Source: Bradyrhizobium sp. CCBAU 53338 (GTDB taxonomy: Bacteria; Pseudomonadota; Alphaproteobacteria; Rhizobiales; Xanthobacteraceae). From it: 64,000 nucleotides of DNA. Position numbers and translations under genes: made by a program. Location: NCBI RefSeq assembly GCF_015291665.1, contig NZ_CP030048.1, positions 5,704,001 through 5,768,000 on the forward strand. The letters are read 5' to 3'. The notes beneath the pieces are model-generated. The model was given only the letters and a program-made list of their open reading frames with translations, had not been told where the DNA came from and ran no database searches. The first letter of the stretch is position 1. Each line of letters starts with the position of its first letter. Of the stretch, positions 53,213 through 62,072 are shown piece after piece.

Positions 53213-53250
53213 GTCATTCCGGGGCTCGCGCTTCGCGCCAGCGCAATGAC
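53213..53250. repeat. GTCATTCCGG-type palindromic repeat, degraded copy 3
   Basis: GTCATTCCGGGGCTCGCGCT with a partner ending GCGCAATGAC; the second arm has drifted. It lies 15 bases after the ccrM stop. Confidence 0.6.
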
Positions 53251-53323
53251 GGCGGTGGTTGAAAGCCGCGGCCATCAGCACTAGATTCGTCCGATCTGTC
53301 CCGCCACCGACCGGTTGGCTCCC

Positions 53324-53650
53324 ATGCGACGACAGTCCGAGACATTGCTGCTGGTGCCGCTGCTGCCGATCTTCCTGGTCGGCATGTTTCCGATGTTCCT
53401 GATCGCGCTGCTCGGCTTTTTCGGCCTCGCCATCTTCGGCGTGCTGGTGATCTGCGTCGGGCTTGCCAGCAGCAACGAGGCCCGCGACAATTTCAATCAC
53501 GACGTCATCGTCAACGGCTATGCGCGGAGATCAGAGCGCGCGGCGCAGGCCTCCGACATGCATCTCGCCGTAAAGCTCGGACTGCGGCTGGAGGCCGTGG
53601 GTGCGGCCATGATCGTTACGGCGGCGATCGGCCTTTGTTACGCCGGCTGA
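53324..53650 (+). CDS. Small membrane protein of unknown function
   Basis: A 108-residue protein with two N-terminal helices (LLLVPLLPIFLVGMFPMFLI, ALLGFFGLAIFGVLVICVGLA), a soluble middle and a C-terminal helix (AVGAAMIVTAAIGLCYAG). ATG 53324 is chosen over a TTG three codons upstream. Family not recognised. Confidence 0.65.
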   Translation: MRRQSETLLLVPLLPIFLVGMFPMFLIALLGFFGLAIFGVLVICVGLASSNEARDNFNHDVIVNGYARRSERAAQASDMHLAVKLGLRLEAVGAAMIVTAAIGLCYAG

Positions 53651-53781
53651 TCTGCGCCCCGCGCAGATACCGCCCGGCAAACTCGCCGGTTGCTCTCACG
53701 GACGACGTTCAGGCAAGAGAGACCGCCGCGCGGCAATGATGCTGCGTCCGCTGTTGGCCACCAAGGCCGGGGAGACGCCAG

Positions 53782-54462
53782 ATGCTCAAATTCTATTTCA
53801 ACGGATCGCCGAACCCGACCAAGGTCGCGCTCTTCCTGGAAGAGGCCGGCCTGCCTTTCGAGCCGATCAAGGTCGACACACGCAAAGGCGAGCAGTTCGC
53901 GCCCGATTATCTCAAGATCAATCCGAACGCCAAGGTGCCGGCGATCGACGATGGCGGCACCATCGTGTTCGACAGCAACGCCATCCTGCTCTATCTCGCC
54001 GAAAAGACCGGCAAGTTCCTGCCCGCCAACCGCGCCGAGCTGCTGTCCTGGCTCATGTTCGTGGCGACCGGGGTCGGGCCGTATTCGGGCCAGGCCGTCC
54101 ATTTCAAGCATTTCGCGCCGAAGGACCAGAACCACGACTACGCCCATAACCGCTACCAGTACGAGACCGATCGGCACTACAAGATCCTCGACGCCCATCT
54201 CGCCGGCCGCCGCTACATGGTCGGCGACGCCTACTCGATCGTCGACATGGCGCTGTGGGGCTGGGCGCGGATGGTGCCATTCAAGCTCGGCGACGACGCC
54301 TTTGCGCGCTATCCGAATGTGAAGCGGCTGATCGACGAGATCTCGGCGCGGCCTGCGGCGAGCCGCGCGATCGCCCTGAAGGACAAGTTCACCTTCAAGG
54401 CCGAGATGGACGACGAGGCGCGCGCCAACATGTTCAAGCACATGACGACGAAAGTGGCCTGA
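53782..54462 (+). CDS. Glutathione S-transferase family protein
   Basis: A 226-residue GST. MLKFYFNGSPNPTKVALFLEE begins the thioredoxin-like half with Ser/Asn near the active-site position, NPNAKVPAIDDGG is the cis-Pro loop, and VFDSNAILLYLAEKTGKFLP the glutathione-binding DSxAIxxYL; the C-terminal helical half has YSIVDMALWGWA. It resembles YfcG-type and bacterial nu-class GSTs. GGGGAG precedes ATG 53782. A terminator follows its stop. Confidence 0.9.
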   Translation: MLKFYFNGSPNPTKVALFLEEAGLPFEPIKVDTRKGEQFAPDYLKINPNAKVPAIDDGGTIVFDSNAILLYLAEKTGKFLPANRAELLSWLMFVATGVGPYSGQAVHFKHFAPKDQNHDYAHNRYQYETDRHYKILDAHLAGRRYMVGDAYSIVDMALWGWARMVPFKLGDDAFARYPNVKRLIDEISARPAASRAIALKDKFTFKAEMDDEARANMFKHMTTKVA

Positions 54463-54481
54463 TCAGGCTGTATTCGACTGC

Positions 54482-54514
54482 GAGGCCACGCGCGTGCGCG
54501 TGGCCTCTTGCTTT
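54482..54514 (+). terminator. Intrinsic terminator after the GST gene
   Basis: GAGGCCACGCGC and GCGCGTGGCCTC pair around a 2-base gap, followed by TTGCTTT, 20 bases after the stop of the GST gene. Confidence 0.8.
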
Positions 54515-54558
54515 CAGACAGGGTGGATTGCCGGTGATCTTCCCGATAGTGCGGCTCG

Positions 54559-57102
54559 TCAGGCCGTCGCCTGCTGCAATTTGCCGAGCGCGTTCTCGAC
54601 CACTTCCAGCGTGTAGGGCTTCTGCACCACGGGTGCGGAAGCCAGATCGACCGGGATCGGCGCGCGCTCGCCGTAGCCGGTGGCGAAGATGAAGGGCACG
54701 CCGATCTCCTTCAGCCTCAAGGCCACCTTGATGCTGCTCTCATTGCCGAGATTGAGGTCGAGCAGGGCGAAGCTCGGCCGCGTGCGCTCGATCGCGCGCA
54801 GCGCCTGGTCGACGCTCGCCGCCGTGTCGACATGACGCGCCCCGAGATCGAGCAGGATCACCTCCGCCGCCATGGCGATGATGAGATTGTCCTCGACGAT
54901 CAGGGCCGTGTCGGAAATGCGGGGACGGGCGGGCTGCTGTTCCTCTACGCGCATGGCGGCTCCTGCGATTGACGGCACCAGCTCGACGAAGTTCGGCGGG
55001 ATGACGAACCTCGCCTGCACGCCGAGCAGGTCGAAGCGGATCTCGGCTTCGCCCTTGAGATCGAATGGGACGGAACGCTCGATGATGGTGGTGCCGAAGC
55101 CACGGCGCGACGGCGGCTGCACCGGCGGGCCGCCGCTCTCCTTCCACTCGATCTCGAGGCTCGAATTCGGGTCGACGCGCCACACCACCTCGACCTGGCC
55201 GGTGGAATCGGCAAGCGCGCCGTATTTGGCGGAATTGGTCATCATCTCGTGCACGACCAGCGCCAGCGTCGCGAACGCCTTCGGATCGAGCGCCACGTCG
55301 GGTCCGACGATCTTCACGCGGTCGGCGCGCGCGCCGAGATAGGCGCCGGCCTCGGATTCGAGCAGCGTGCGCAGCGCCACCGGCGCCCAGTTCAGATTGG
55401 TGATCTGGTCGTGGGCACGCGCCAGCGCCTGGATGCGGCCGCCGAGCACGCCGGCGAATTCGTCGACGCTTCTGGCAGTGTCCTTGCTCTGCGCCACCAG
55501 CGCGCGGACCAGGCTCAATATGTTGCGGACGCGATGATTGAGCTCGGCAATCATCAGCTCCTGCCGTTCCTGCGCACCGCGGCGCTCGCGCGCGGCAAGG
55601 TCGGACAATTGCAGGATCACCTCGAGCAGGGTGACGCGCAGGCTCTCGGCGATGCGGATGTCGGCCGCCGACCACGGCCTCGACTGGCCCGCCACCGTCT
55701 CCTGCCAGAGCTCGAAGCTCTTGCGCGGCGTCAAACGCGGTCCGTTCGGGCCCTCCTCGTAGACCTTCTCGGGCGCCCCCCCCCAGGTCACCGAGCGCAG
55801 CACCTCGCGGCGGAAGAAGATCAGGCAGTCGCGCGGGGTTCGCGAGATCGGAATGGCGAGAAATCCTGCCGCACGGTCGCGAAACACCTCGCCGGCCGCA
55901 TAGAGCTTGGCAATCTCCGCACTGGCGCAGATTCGTCCCGGCGAAGTCCGGTTGATGAAGGCGACGAGCTCTTTCACCTCGCCCTCGGTCGGCGTGTCGC
56001 CGTCGAGCGTGATCCTGTTGTCCGACCAGATCGCGACACCGTCGCAGGCGATCATCCGGCGGTAATCGCCGACGAAATCGACGATCGCGCGCCGGCTGTG
56101 CTCGTGCGTGCCGGCGGTTTCGATCAACCGCTCCTGAATCTTCTGGGCGCCGGCTTCATAGGCGACGTCGCCTTCGCGCTCCCGCCCCTCCACGATCCAG
56201 GAAAACATCTGCCCGAACAATTCGGAGGCCGTACGCTTCTCGAACGAGATGTAGCGCGACGAATAATGGTGGCAGGCGAACAGCCCCCACAGCTTGCCGT
56301 CGCGCAGGATCGACACCGACATCGAGGCGGCGACGCCCATGTTGCGCAAGTATTCGATATGGATCGGCGACACCGAGCGCAGCACGCTCATGGACAGATC
56401 GAGCAGCCCCGCATTGTGCGTAGCCGTCGACAGCAGCGCGGCCGGCCTGGCGTCGATGTCGGCGATGATGCGCAGCCAGTTGCGCTGGTAGAGGATGCGC
56501 GCCTGCCTGGGGATGTCGGAGGCCGGATAGTGCAGGCCCAGAAACTTTTCCAGGCCCGCTTCCGCAGCCTCCGCAATCACCTCGCCCGATCCATCGGGGT
56601 GAAACTGGTAGACCATGACGCGGTCGAAGCCGGTCAGAACCTTCAGCTGGCGCGCCGCCTCGCGGGCGAGCTCGGTCATGCCGCGGGTCTTGCGGATGCG
56701 ATCGAGCATCAGCCGCACCAGCTCGCCGGAATTGACGCCCGCTTCGATCACGCTGGGCTCGGCCTCGATCACGAGATAGGCGCCGGAAAAATGGATCGAG
56801 AGATCGTAGAGCGGCCGGCCCGCCTGGATCTCGACGCCGAACACGCGCTCGGTCGCATCAGGCCCGCCGAGCTGGTCGACGCGGTTGCGGATGGTCTCGA
56901 TCGCGCCAGCAGAGAAGACCCCGGCAAGCGGCCGCTGCAGGAGGTCGGCGACGTCGCCGCCGAGGAAGCTGCCGGCGTTGTCCGACGCCATGCAGATCGT
57001 GAAGTCCGACAGCAGCGTCAGCAGGAAGCCGAACGGCTGCACATTGCCTGGGATGTGGATCGGCTCGCGATCGCAATTGGTGAGATTGACCGCCTCGTTC
57101 AT
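54559..57102 (-). CDS. bphP: Bacteriophytochrome HWE-type histidine kinase with C-terminal receiver
   Basis: An 847-residue red/far-red light sensor. Order: PAS-like domain with the biliverdin-linking Cys10 (NLTNCDREPIHIPGNVQPFG), GAF with YPASDIPRQARILYQRNW, PHY, then an HWE-family kinase with phosphoacceptor in AELNHRVRNILSLV, HEMMTNSAKYGAL and the WKE of IEWKESGGPP, and a receiver domain with the phospho-Asp in ALLDLNLGN and Lys in QKPY. Carrying its own receiver suggests a hybrid kinase. It overlaps bphO by 4 bases, so chromophore supply and apoprotein are co-made. Confidence 0.95.
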   Translation of the reverse strand: MNEAVNLTNCDREPIHIPGNVQPFGFLLTLLSDFTICMASDNAGSFLGGDVADLLQRPLAGVFSAGAIETIRNRVDQLGGPDATERVFGVEIQAGRPLYDLSIHFSGAYLVIEAEPSVIEAGVNSGELVRLMLDRIRKTRGMTELAREAARQLKVLTGFDRVMVYQFHPDGSGEVIAEAAEAGLEKFLGLHYPASDIPRQARILYQRNWLRIIADIDARPAALLSTATHNAGLLDLSMSVLRSVSPIHIEYLRNMGVAASMSVSILRDGKLWGLFACHHYSSRYISFEKRTASELFGQMFSWIVEGREREGDVAYEAGAQKIQERLIETAGTHEHSRRAIVDFVGDYRRMIACDGVAIWSDNRITLDGDTPTEGEVKELVAFINRTSPGRICASAEIAKLYAAGEVFRDRAAGFLAIPISRTPRDCLIFFRREVLRSVTWGGAPEKVYEEGPNGPRLTPRKSFELWQETVAGQSRPWSAADIRIAESLRVTLLEVILQLSDLAARERRGAQERQELMIAELNHRVRNILSLVRALVAQSKDTARSVDEFAGVLGGRIQALARAHDQITNLNWAPVALRTLLESEAGAYLGARADRVKIVGPDVALDPKAFATLALVVHEMMTNSAKYGALADSTGQVEVVWRVDPNSSLEIEWKESGGPPVQPPSRRGFGTTIIERSVPFDLKGEAEIRFDLLGVQARFVIPPNFVELVPSIAGAAMRVEEQQPARPRISDTALIVEDNLIIAMAAEVILLDLGARHVDTAASVDQALRAIERTRPSFALLDLNLGNESSIKVALRLKEIGVPFIFATGYGERAPIPVDLASAPVVQKPYTLEVVENALGKLQQATA

Positions 57103-57683
57103 GCGCGATCCGCCGCCCGCTCGAACGCGGCAAACGCTCTGCGCGCCGCTTCGATGACCTCGTCCTCGTCACAGCCCACGTCACTGGCGAGCTTTGACAG
57201 AAAGCTCTGCCACAAGCGCTTTCCGGCCCCATGCCTTAGATAGGCCGTGGCCTCGCCGATGCGCGGATCGGCCGCATCCGCGATCGTCTTCAGCAGAAAC
57301 CTGGCGCCGAGGCGGGAGCCCTCCAGCACGTACATCGTGCCAACGATCCCGCCGGGAGTCAGTGGCGACACTGACACGGTGGCCTGCGCCTCCCGGCCGA
57401 GCTGATCGAGGTCGGCCCCGATTGCAGCGCTGCGTGTACGCTCCGGCCAGTCCGGAAACATCCTGGCGACGCCGGCGTCCACCAGCGCCGCTTCGAGCGG
57501 CAGCAGCGCGCCCGCGCTGGCCTGAAGGAAACGACGATAGCCGGAGAAGACGGTGAGATCGAACGCGGACATCTGAGCGTCGAGTTCCCGATGTGCAGTC
57601 GCGGTCGCATCTCTCAATCGTTCGTGGAGTCCGGGACAGCTGCGGCCCACCTGTATCGAAACGTCCGAAGCCCCAGCCAGCAT
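57099..57683 (-). CDS. bphO: Biliverdin-producing haem oxygenase
   Basis: A 194-residue haem oxygenase. HERLRDATATAHRELDAQM holds the proximal His, and GIVGTMYVLEGSRLGARFLL the distal helix with its Gly-rich bend. It opens haem to biliverdin, the chromophore that bphP attaches. Its stop overlaps the bphP start (ATGA). ATG 57683 has GGGA before it. Confidence 0.93.
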   Translation of the reverse strand: MLAGASDVSIQVGRSCPGLHERLRDATATAHRELDAQMSAFDLTVFSGYRRFLQASAGALLPLEAALVDAGVARMFPDWPERTRSAAIGADLDQLGREAQATVSVSPLTPGGIVGTMYVLEGSRLGARFLLKTIADAADPRIGEATAYLRHGAGKRLWQSFLSKLASDVGCDEDEVIEAARRAFAAFERAADRA

Positions 57684-57791
57684 GAAATTCCCAACGCGCG
57701 CGAAGCCGGCGCGCGATTGCCCCGGAAACGAACGAACGCAGGCGGGAGAAAAAGGTTCCCGCCTGGTTCCAGCCTCTCCGGGCGGCAGTTT

Positions 57792-58238
57792 CTAGCGCGC
57801 CGCGGCCGGCCGGGCCGATTGCGGGAAAGGCCCGAGCGCCTTCTCGGTCAGAACGGAGTCGCAATACTCCCTGATCTCCTTGATCTTGCCGTTCTCGAAC
57901 CGGAACACGAGGCAATAGTCGTTGTCGTAACGCACGCCTTCAGGCGTGACGTTGTCGCCCTTGGCCTCGACGACGACGATGTCGCCATCGGCGATGAAGC
58001 GCTCGGCGATCGTGCGCGTCCGATCGCGCAGGCGGGTGCGCACATAGCCGTGCAGATCGTTGAGGATCGCGTCCTTCCCGGCGAAGGTGCGCGACCAGGA
58101 ATACTGCCCGGTCACGATCCATCGGGCATCGTCGGCAAGGCTTGCCGTGAACAAGGCGCGATCCCGCACCGCCTGATCGGGGCTGGCGGCAGCGGCGAAA
58201 ATATCCTGCATCAGTTTCTTGTTGGCGCTCGCGCTCAT
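57792..58238 (-). CDS. SnoaL-like polyketide-cyclase-fold protein
   Basis: A 148-residue NTF2-like protein with DDARWIVTGQYSWSRTFAGK, FIADGDIVVVEAKG and NDYCLVFRFENGKIKEIREYCDS, the common core of the SnoaL family: ligand-binding or enzymes of diverse kind. GGAG sits eight bases before ATG 58238. It is divergent from the LysR-type regulator and is its likely target. Confidence 0.85.
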   Translation of the reverse strand: MSASANKKLMQDIFAAAASPDQAVRDRALFTASLADDARWIVTGQYSWSRTFAGKDAILNDLHGYVRTRLRDRTRTIAERFIADGDIVVVEAKGDNVTPEGVRYDNDYCLVFRFENGKIKEIREYCDSVLTEKALGPFPQSARPAAAR

Positions 58239-58329
58239 GGCGGCATCTCCGTTTGGTGGCAACACGGAGAACATCGCCGTCCCAAGACAATTCTTCAAAT
58301 CGATAGGGAATATGATAACTATTCACCTC

Positions 58330-59244
58330 ATGAATTTGAATTCGCTCGATCTCAATCTGTTGACCGCACTCGACGCGCTGCTGCGCGAGGCCAATGTCAG
58401 CCGCGCCGCCCTGCGCATCGGGCTGTCGCAGCCGGCGACGAGCCATGCGCTGCAACGCCTGCGCGACATCTTCGGCGACCCGCTGCTGGTGCGCACCGGC
58501 GCGCGGATGGAGCTGACACCGCGGGCGCAGGCGTTGCGCGCGCCGCTGGCGCAGGCGCTCGACCAGGTGCGCGGGCTGTTCGTGCCCGAGGAGTTCGACG
58601 CCGCGCGCAGTGAGCGCGCGTTCCGGCTGATGATGCCAGATCTCGCCGTCGAGCTGCTGATGCCGCCCTTGATGGGGAAGGTGACGCGCCTTGCGCCCAA
58701 CGTCCGCATCGACGTCGTGCCTTGGCGGGGACCTGCGATCTTCCACGCCGAATTCGCCCGCACCATCGACCTCGTGATCTCGATCGGCAACGCCTTCAAG
58801 GGATTTCACCGCCAGCTGCTCTACACCGACAGCGACGCGCTGGCGGTGCGGCGTGGCCATCCCATGGGCGCCAGGCTGAAGCGGCGCGAGGCGTTCCTCG
58901 CCGCGCGGCATGTCGGCGTGGTCATCCGCGGCAATGCTGAGGATCTCATCGACACATGGCTGCGCACCAAGGGCATCGAGCGGCACATTTCGCTGGTGGT
59001 GTCGGGCTATCTCGAAGCCCTGCACGTGGCCGCCCGCACCGACCTCGTCGCCTTCGTGCCACGCCGGCTGATCGCGGCGCTGTCGAAGCATCTCGGCCTC
59101 GTCACGGTGACGCCGCCGCTCGATCCCGGGATCGACGAGCAATTCCAGTTCTATCCGACCCGGGCGCAGATGGATCCGGGCTCGATCTGGCTGCGGCGAC
59201 TGATGCTGGAGACCGGGCGGGAGATGGAGAAGAAGCCTTGGTAG
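58330..59244 (+). CDS. LysR family transcriptional regulator
   Basis: A 304-residue regulator. MNLNSLDLNLLTALDALLRE and SRAALRIGLSQPATSHALQRLRDI form the LysR helix-turn-helix; the rest is the NodD-like effector domain. ATG 58330 is used since the frame further up reads into the divergent promoter. It lies 91 bases from the divergent SnoaL gene, a typical LysR arrangement. The stop TAG lies at the very edge of a repeat. Confidence 0.92.
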   Translation: MNLNSLDLNLLTALDALLREANVSRAALRIGLSQPATSHALQRLRDIFGDPLLVRTGARMELTPRAQALRAPLAQALDQVRGLFVPEEFDAARSERAFRLMMPDLAVELLMPPLMGKVTRLAPNVRIDVVPWRGPAIFHAEFARTIDLVISIGNAFKGFHRQLLYTDSDALAVRRGHPMGARLKRREAFLAARHVGVVIRGNAEDLIDTWLRTKGIERHISLVVSGYLEALHVAARTDLVAFVPRRLIAALSKHLGLVTVTPPLDPGIDEQFQFYPTRAQMDPGSIWLRRLMLETGREMEKKPW

Positions 59245-59355
59245 GGTGGGATAGACCTGCGAGCCGCGCAAAGCGCGGTCCACTGGGCGTAACCCGCCAC
59301 TTCTGTCTTCTGCGGAAATTGAAGAGGTGGGTTACGCTTCGCTAACCCACCCTAC
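59241..59355. repeat. GTAGGGTGGG-type dispersed repeat
   Basis: GTAGGGTGGG and CCCACCCTAC are perfect outer arms; inner arms GCGTAACCCGCCACTTC and GAGGTGGGTTACGC follow. It begins at the LysR stop codon and ends 10 bases from the stop of the convergent GST gene. Confidence 0.8.
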
Positions 59356-59364
59356 AAGATCGTC

Positions 59365-59985
59365 TCACGCCTTCTGCGCGTCCATCACCTTGCGCACGGC
59401 GGAGCGATCGGACATGCGCTTGAAATGGTCGGCAATCTTCGGCGTGGCGTTGATGTCGACGCTGTCGCCCTCGAGCCAGGTCGAGAGCGTGTAGAGATAG
59501 GGATCGCAGACCGTGAATTGATCGCCCATCACCCAAGGTCCCCTGAACATCTTCTGTTCGAGCAGGGAGAAGCAGGCGCCCATGGTCTTCGGCACCATTG
59601 CCTTCATGTCGGCGAACGAACTCTCCTGCGTGGCCCAGCGGGCGCCGCGCATCTTGTGGGCATGGTTGATGTGCACGGTCGAGCAGAGATAGGAGTTGAA
59701 CGACTGTACCTGGGCGAAGTCGAAGGGATCGTCGAGCGGCGCGAGTTTCGCCTTCGGGAAGGTTTGCGCGATATAGGCCAGCATCGCCGGCGTCTCGGTG
59801 AGGACGCCGCGGTCGGTTACCAGGGCCGGGACGCGGCCCTTCGGATTGATCGCGAGATAGGCCGGGCTGTTCTGCTGATTGTCCTTGAAGCTCAGCCGTT
59901 CAGCCGTGTAGTCGGCGCCTGCCTCTTCCAGGCTGATGTAGGTGGCGAGCGCGCAGGTGCCGGTGGCGTAGTAGAGCTTGAGCAT
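59365..59985 (-). CDS. Glutathione S-transferase family protein
   Basis: A 206-residue GST of the beta class type. MLKLYYATGTCALATYISLEEAGADY carries the Cys near residue 11 that is the active-site residue of bacterial beta GSTs; NPKGRVPALVTDRG and LTETPAMLAYIAQTFP follow. GAGG precedes the internal ATG 59985 at the proper distance, so it is preferred to the ATG at 59997. Confidence 0.92.
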   Translation of the reverse strand: MLKLYYATGTCALATYISLEEAGADYTAERLSFKDNQQNSPAYLAINPKGRVPALVTDRGVLTETPAMLAYIAQTFPKAKLAPLDDPFDFAQVQSFNSYLCSTVHINHAHKMRGARWATQESSFADMKAMVPKTMGACFSLLEQKMFRGPWVMGDQFTVCDPYLYTLSTWLEGDSVDINATPKIADHFKRMSDRSAVRKVMDAQKA

Positions 59986-60113
59986 GTCGAACCTCATGGG
60001 AAAGCTGGAAATTAACGGCTGTCCGTGGCCAGGTCTATAGCACGAAATCCTCTTCGCAGTTGCCCACGGCCGCCCGCCTGTGCCAAGACGCCTGCAAGTG
60101 GAGGGGTCTTGTC

Positions 60114-61391
60114 ATGACGGTACTCATCGCCGGCGGCGGCATCGGCGGGCTGACGCTTGCGCTCAGCCTGCACGGAATCGGCGTCCCCGTGAAAGTGTTC
60201 GAGAGCGTCGCGGAACTGAAGCCGCTCGGCGTCGGCATCAACGTGCTGCCGCATGCGGTGCGCGAGCTGATCGAGCTCGGGCTGCTGGACAAGCTCGATG
60301 CCAGCGGCGTGCGCACCCGTGAGCTCGCGTACTTCTCCAAGCACGGCAAGCCGATCTGGAGCGAGCCGCGCGGGTTGGAAGCCGGCTACAAATGGCCGCA
60401 GTTCTCGATCCATCGCGGCACGCTCCAGCAGCTCCTGCTCGACACCGCGGTCGAGCGGCTCGGCCGCGACAACATCCTGACCAGCCATCATCTGACGGGC
60501 TGGACCGAGACGGCCAGCGGCGTGCGCGCCGACTTCATCGACAAATCGACCGGCAAGGCCGCCGGGACTTACGAAGGCGCGATCATGGTCGCCGCCGACG
60601 GCATCCATTCCGCCGCGCGAGAAAAGCTCTATCCCAATGAAGGCCCGCCGATCTGGAACGGTCGCATCCTCTGGCGCGGCGTGACGCCGGCCAAGGCCTT
60701 CCTCACCGGCCGCACAATGATCATGGCCGGGCACGAGATCTTGAAATTCGTCTGCTACCCGATCTCGAAGGAACCGGACGCATCAGGCAACCACCTGATC
60801 AACTGGGTCGCCGAGCGCCACATGCCGCCGACCTATCAGTGGCGGCGCGAGGACTATAACCGCACCGCGCGGCTGGAGGAGTTCTTGCCCTGGTTCGAGA
60901 GCTGGCAGTTCGACTGGCTCGACGTGCCCGGCCTGATCAGGAACTGTCCGCACGCCTACGAATATCCACTGGTCGATCGCGATCCGGTCTCGCAATGGAC
61001 CTTCGGCAAGGTGACGCTGATGGGCGATGCCGCACATCCGATGTATCCGATCGGCTCCAACGGCGCCTCGCAGGCTATCCTCGACGCCCGCACCATCACG
61101 CGCGAGATTTTGGCGCACGGCCCGACGACGGAAGCATTGCTCGCGTATGAAGCCGAGCGAAGGCCTGCGACCACCGACCTCGTGCTGCTCAACCGCAAGA
61201 ATGGCCCCGAGCAGGTGATGCAGCTCGTCGAGGAGCGCGCGCCTGACGGCTACAAGGTCGTCACCGACGTGCTGTCGCAAAAGGAGCTGGAAGACATCGC
61301 CGCGAACTACAAGCGCGTCGCGGGCTTCCAGGTCGAGGCGCTGAACGCCAAGCCGCCGATCGTGAGCACGGACGCCCGCGCGAGGGTGTGA
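60114..61391 (+). CDS. FAD-dependent monooxygenase (PhzS/salicylate hydroxylase-like)
   Basis: A 425-residue group A flavoprotein. VLIAGGGIGGLTLALSLHG is the GxGxxG fold, VAADGIHSAAREKLYP the DG motif and LMGDAAHPMYPIGSNGASQA the GD motif. It hydroxylates an aromatic or similar substrate with NAD(P)H; substrate unknown. GAGGGG at 60101 favours ATG 60114 over the earlier in-frame start. Confidence 0.88.
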   Translation: MTVLIAGGGIGGLTLALSLHGIGVPVKVFESVAELKPLGVGINVLPHAVRELIELGLLDKLDASGVRTRELAYFSKHGKPIWSEPRGLEAGYKWPQFSIHRGTLQQLLLDTAVERLGRDNILTSHHLTGWTETASGVRADFIDKSTGKAAGTYEGAIMVAADGIHSAAREKLYPNEGPPIWNGRILWRGVTPAKAFLTGRTMIMAGHEILKFVCYPISKEPDASGNHLINWVAERHMPPTYQWRREDYNRTARLEEFLPWFESWQFDWLDVPGLIRNCPHAYEYPLVDRDPVSQWTFGKVTLMGDAAHPMYPIGSNGASQAILDARTITREILAHGPTTEALLAYEAERRPATTDLVLLNRKNGPEQVMQLVEERAPDGYKVVTDVLSQKELEDIAANYKRVAGFQVEALNAKPPIVSTDARARV

Positions 61392-61404
61392 GGTTTCCGA
61401 GCAC

Positions 61405-61590
61405 GATGCACGTCAACGCGCCCTCGCCCCTTGTGGGAGAGGGCAGCGACGCAGGTAGACACAGACTCACTCGGGTGAGGGGTATCTCTCCGCGCGTTCA
61501 CTTCTCGCGATTGAATTCGCGGAGACATACCCCTCATCCGGCGCTTCGCGCCACCTTCCCCCACAAGGGGGGAAGGAAGAGGAACGCGCG
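61405..61590. repeat. Long dispersed repeat, second forward copy
   Basis: GCCCTCGCCCCTTGTGGGAG, CTCACTCGGGTGAGGGGTAT, ACATACCCCTCATCCGGCGC and CCTTCCCCCACAAGGGGGGA follow in the same order as at 49.85 kb. It fills the space between two convergent genes. Confidence 0.8.
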
Positions 61591-61598
61591 TCGCCGCA

Positions 61599-62021
61599 CT
61601 ATTTCCCTACCACCCTCGCCGCCTCCAGCAGCCGCTCGCTCGCGCTCGCCGTTGCCAGCACCGTGCCGTCCTCAGCCATCAGCTTGGCCTCGACGAACGC
61701 AATGGTCTTGCCGAGCTGCGTCACCTTGGCCTCACCAACGATCGGGCCAGGCTTCGCCGGCGCCAAAAAGTTCACGGTCATGCTGATGGTCGTGGTGTAG
61801 AGCCGGCCCTCGCTCATCACCAGCACCGCCGGACCCATCGTGTCGTCGAGCATGGCGGAGAGCATGCCGCCCTGGATGAATCCCGCAGGGTTGCAGAACT
61901 CGGGTCTGCCCTCGAAGCCGAGCTTGATCCAGCCGTCCTCGGGACGGGCCTCGAGCAGGCGCCACCCGAGCAGTTCGGCGCAGGGCGGCCTCTTGAAGTT
62001 GTCGAGTGCGGTCTTGACCAT
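61599..62021 (-). CDS. PaaI family hotdog thioesterase
   Basis: A 140-residue hotdog-fold acyl-CoA thioesterase: FCNPAGFIQGGMLSAMLDDT is the active-site helix with the general base Asp, then VNFLAPAKPGPIVGEAKV. GGAGG is five bases before ATG 62021, which fixes it against the ATG at 62033 that overlaps the ribosome site. Confidence 0.9.
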   Translation of the reverse strand: MVKTALDNFKRPPCAELLGWRLLEARPEDGWIKLGFEGRPEFCNPAGFIQGGMLSAMLDDTMGPAVLVMSEGRLYTTTISMTVNFLAPAKPGPIVGEAKVTQLGKTIAFVEAKLMAEDGTVLATASASERLLEAARVVGK

Positions 62022-62072
62022 GGCAGCCTCCATATCGCGCGCTGATAGCGCAACGCTGCTGCCAGCATGCTG

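Noticed and set aside
58303..58322. ATAG...CTAT inverted repeat in the SnoaL/LysR divergent promoter
   Set aside because: Arms are only four bases and no convincing T-N11-A box could be fixed; the position is suggestive but unsupported.
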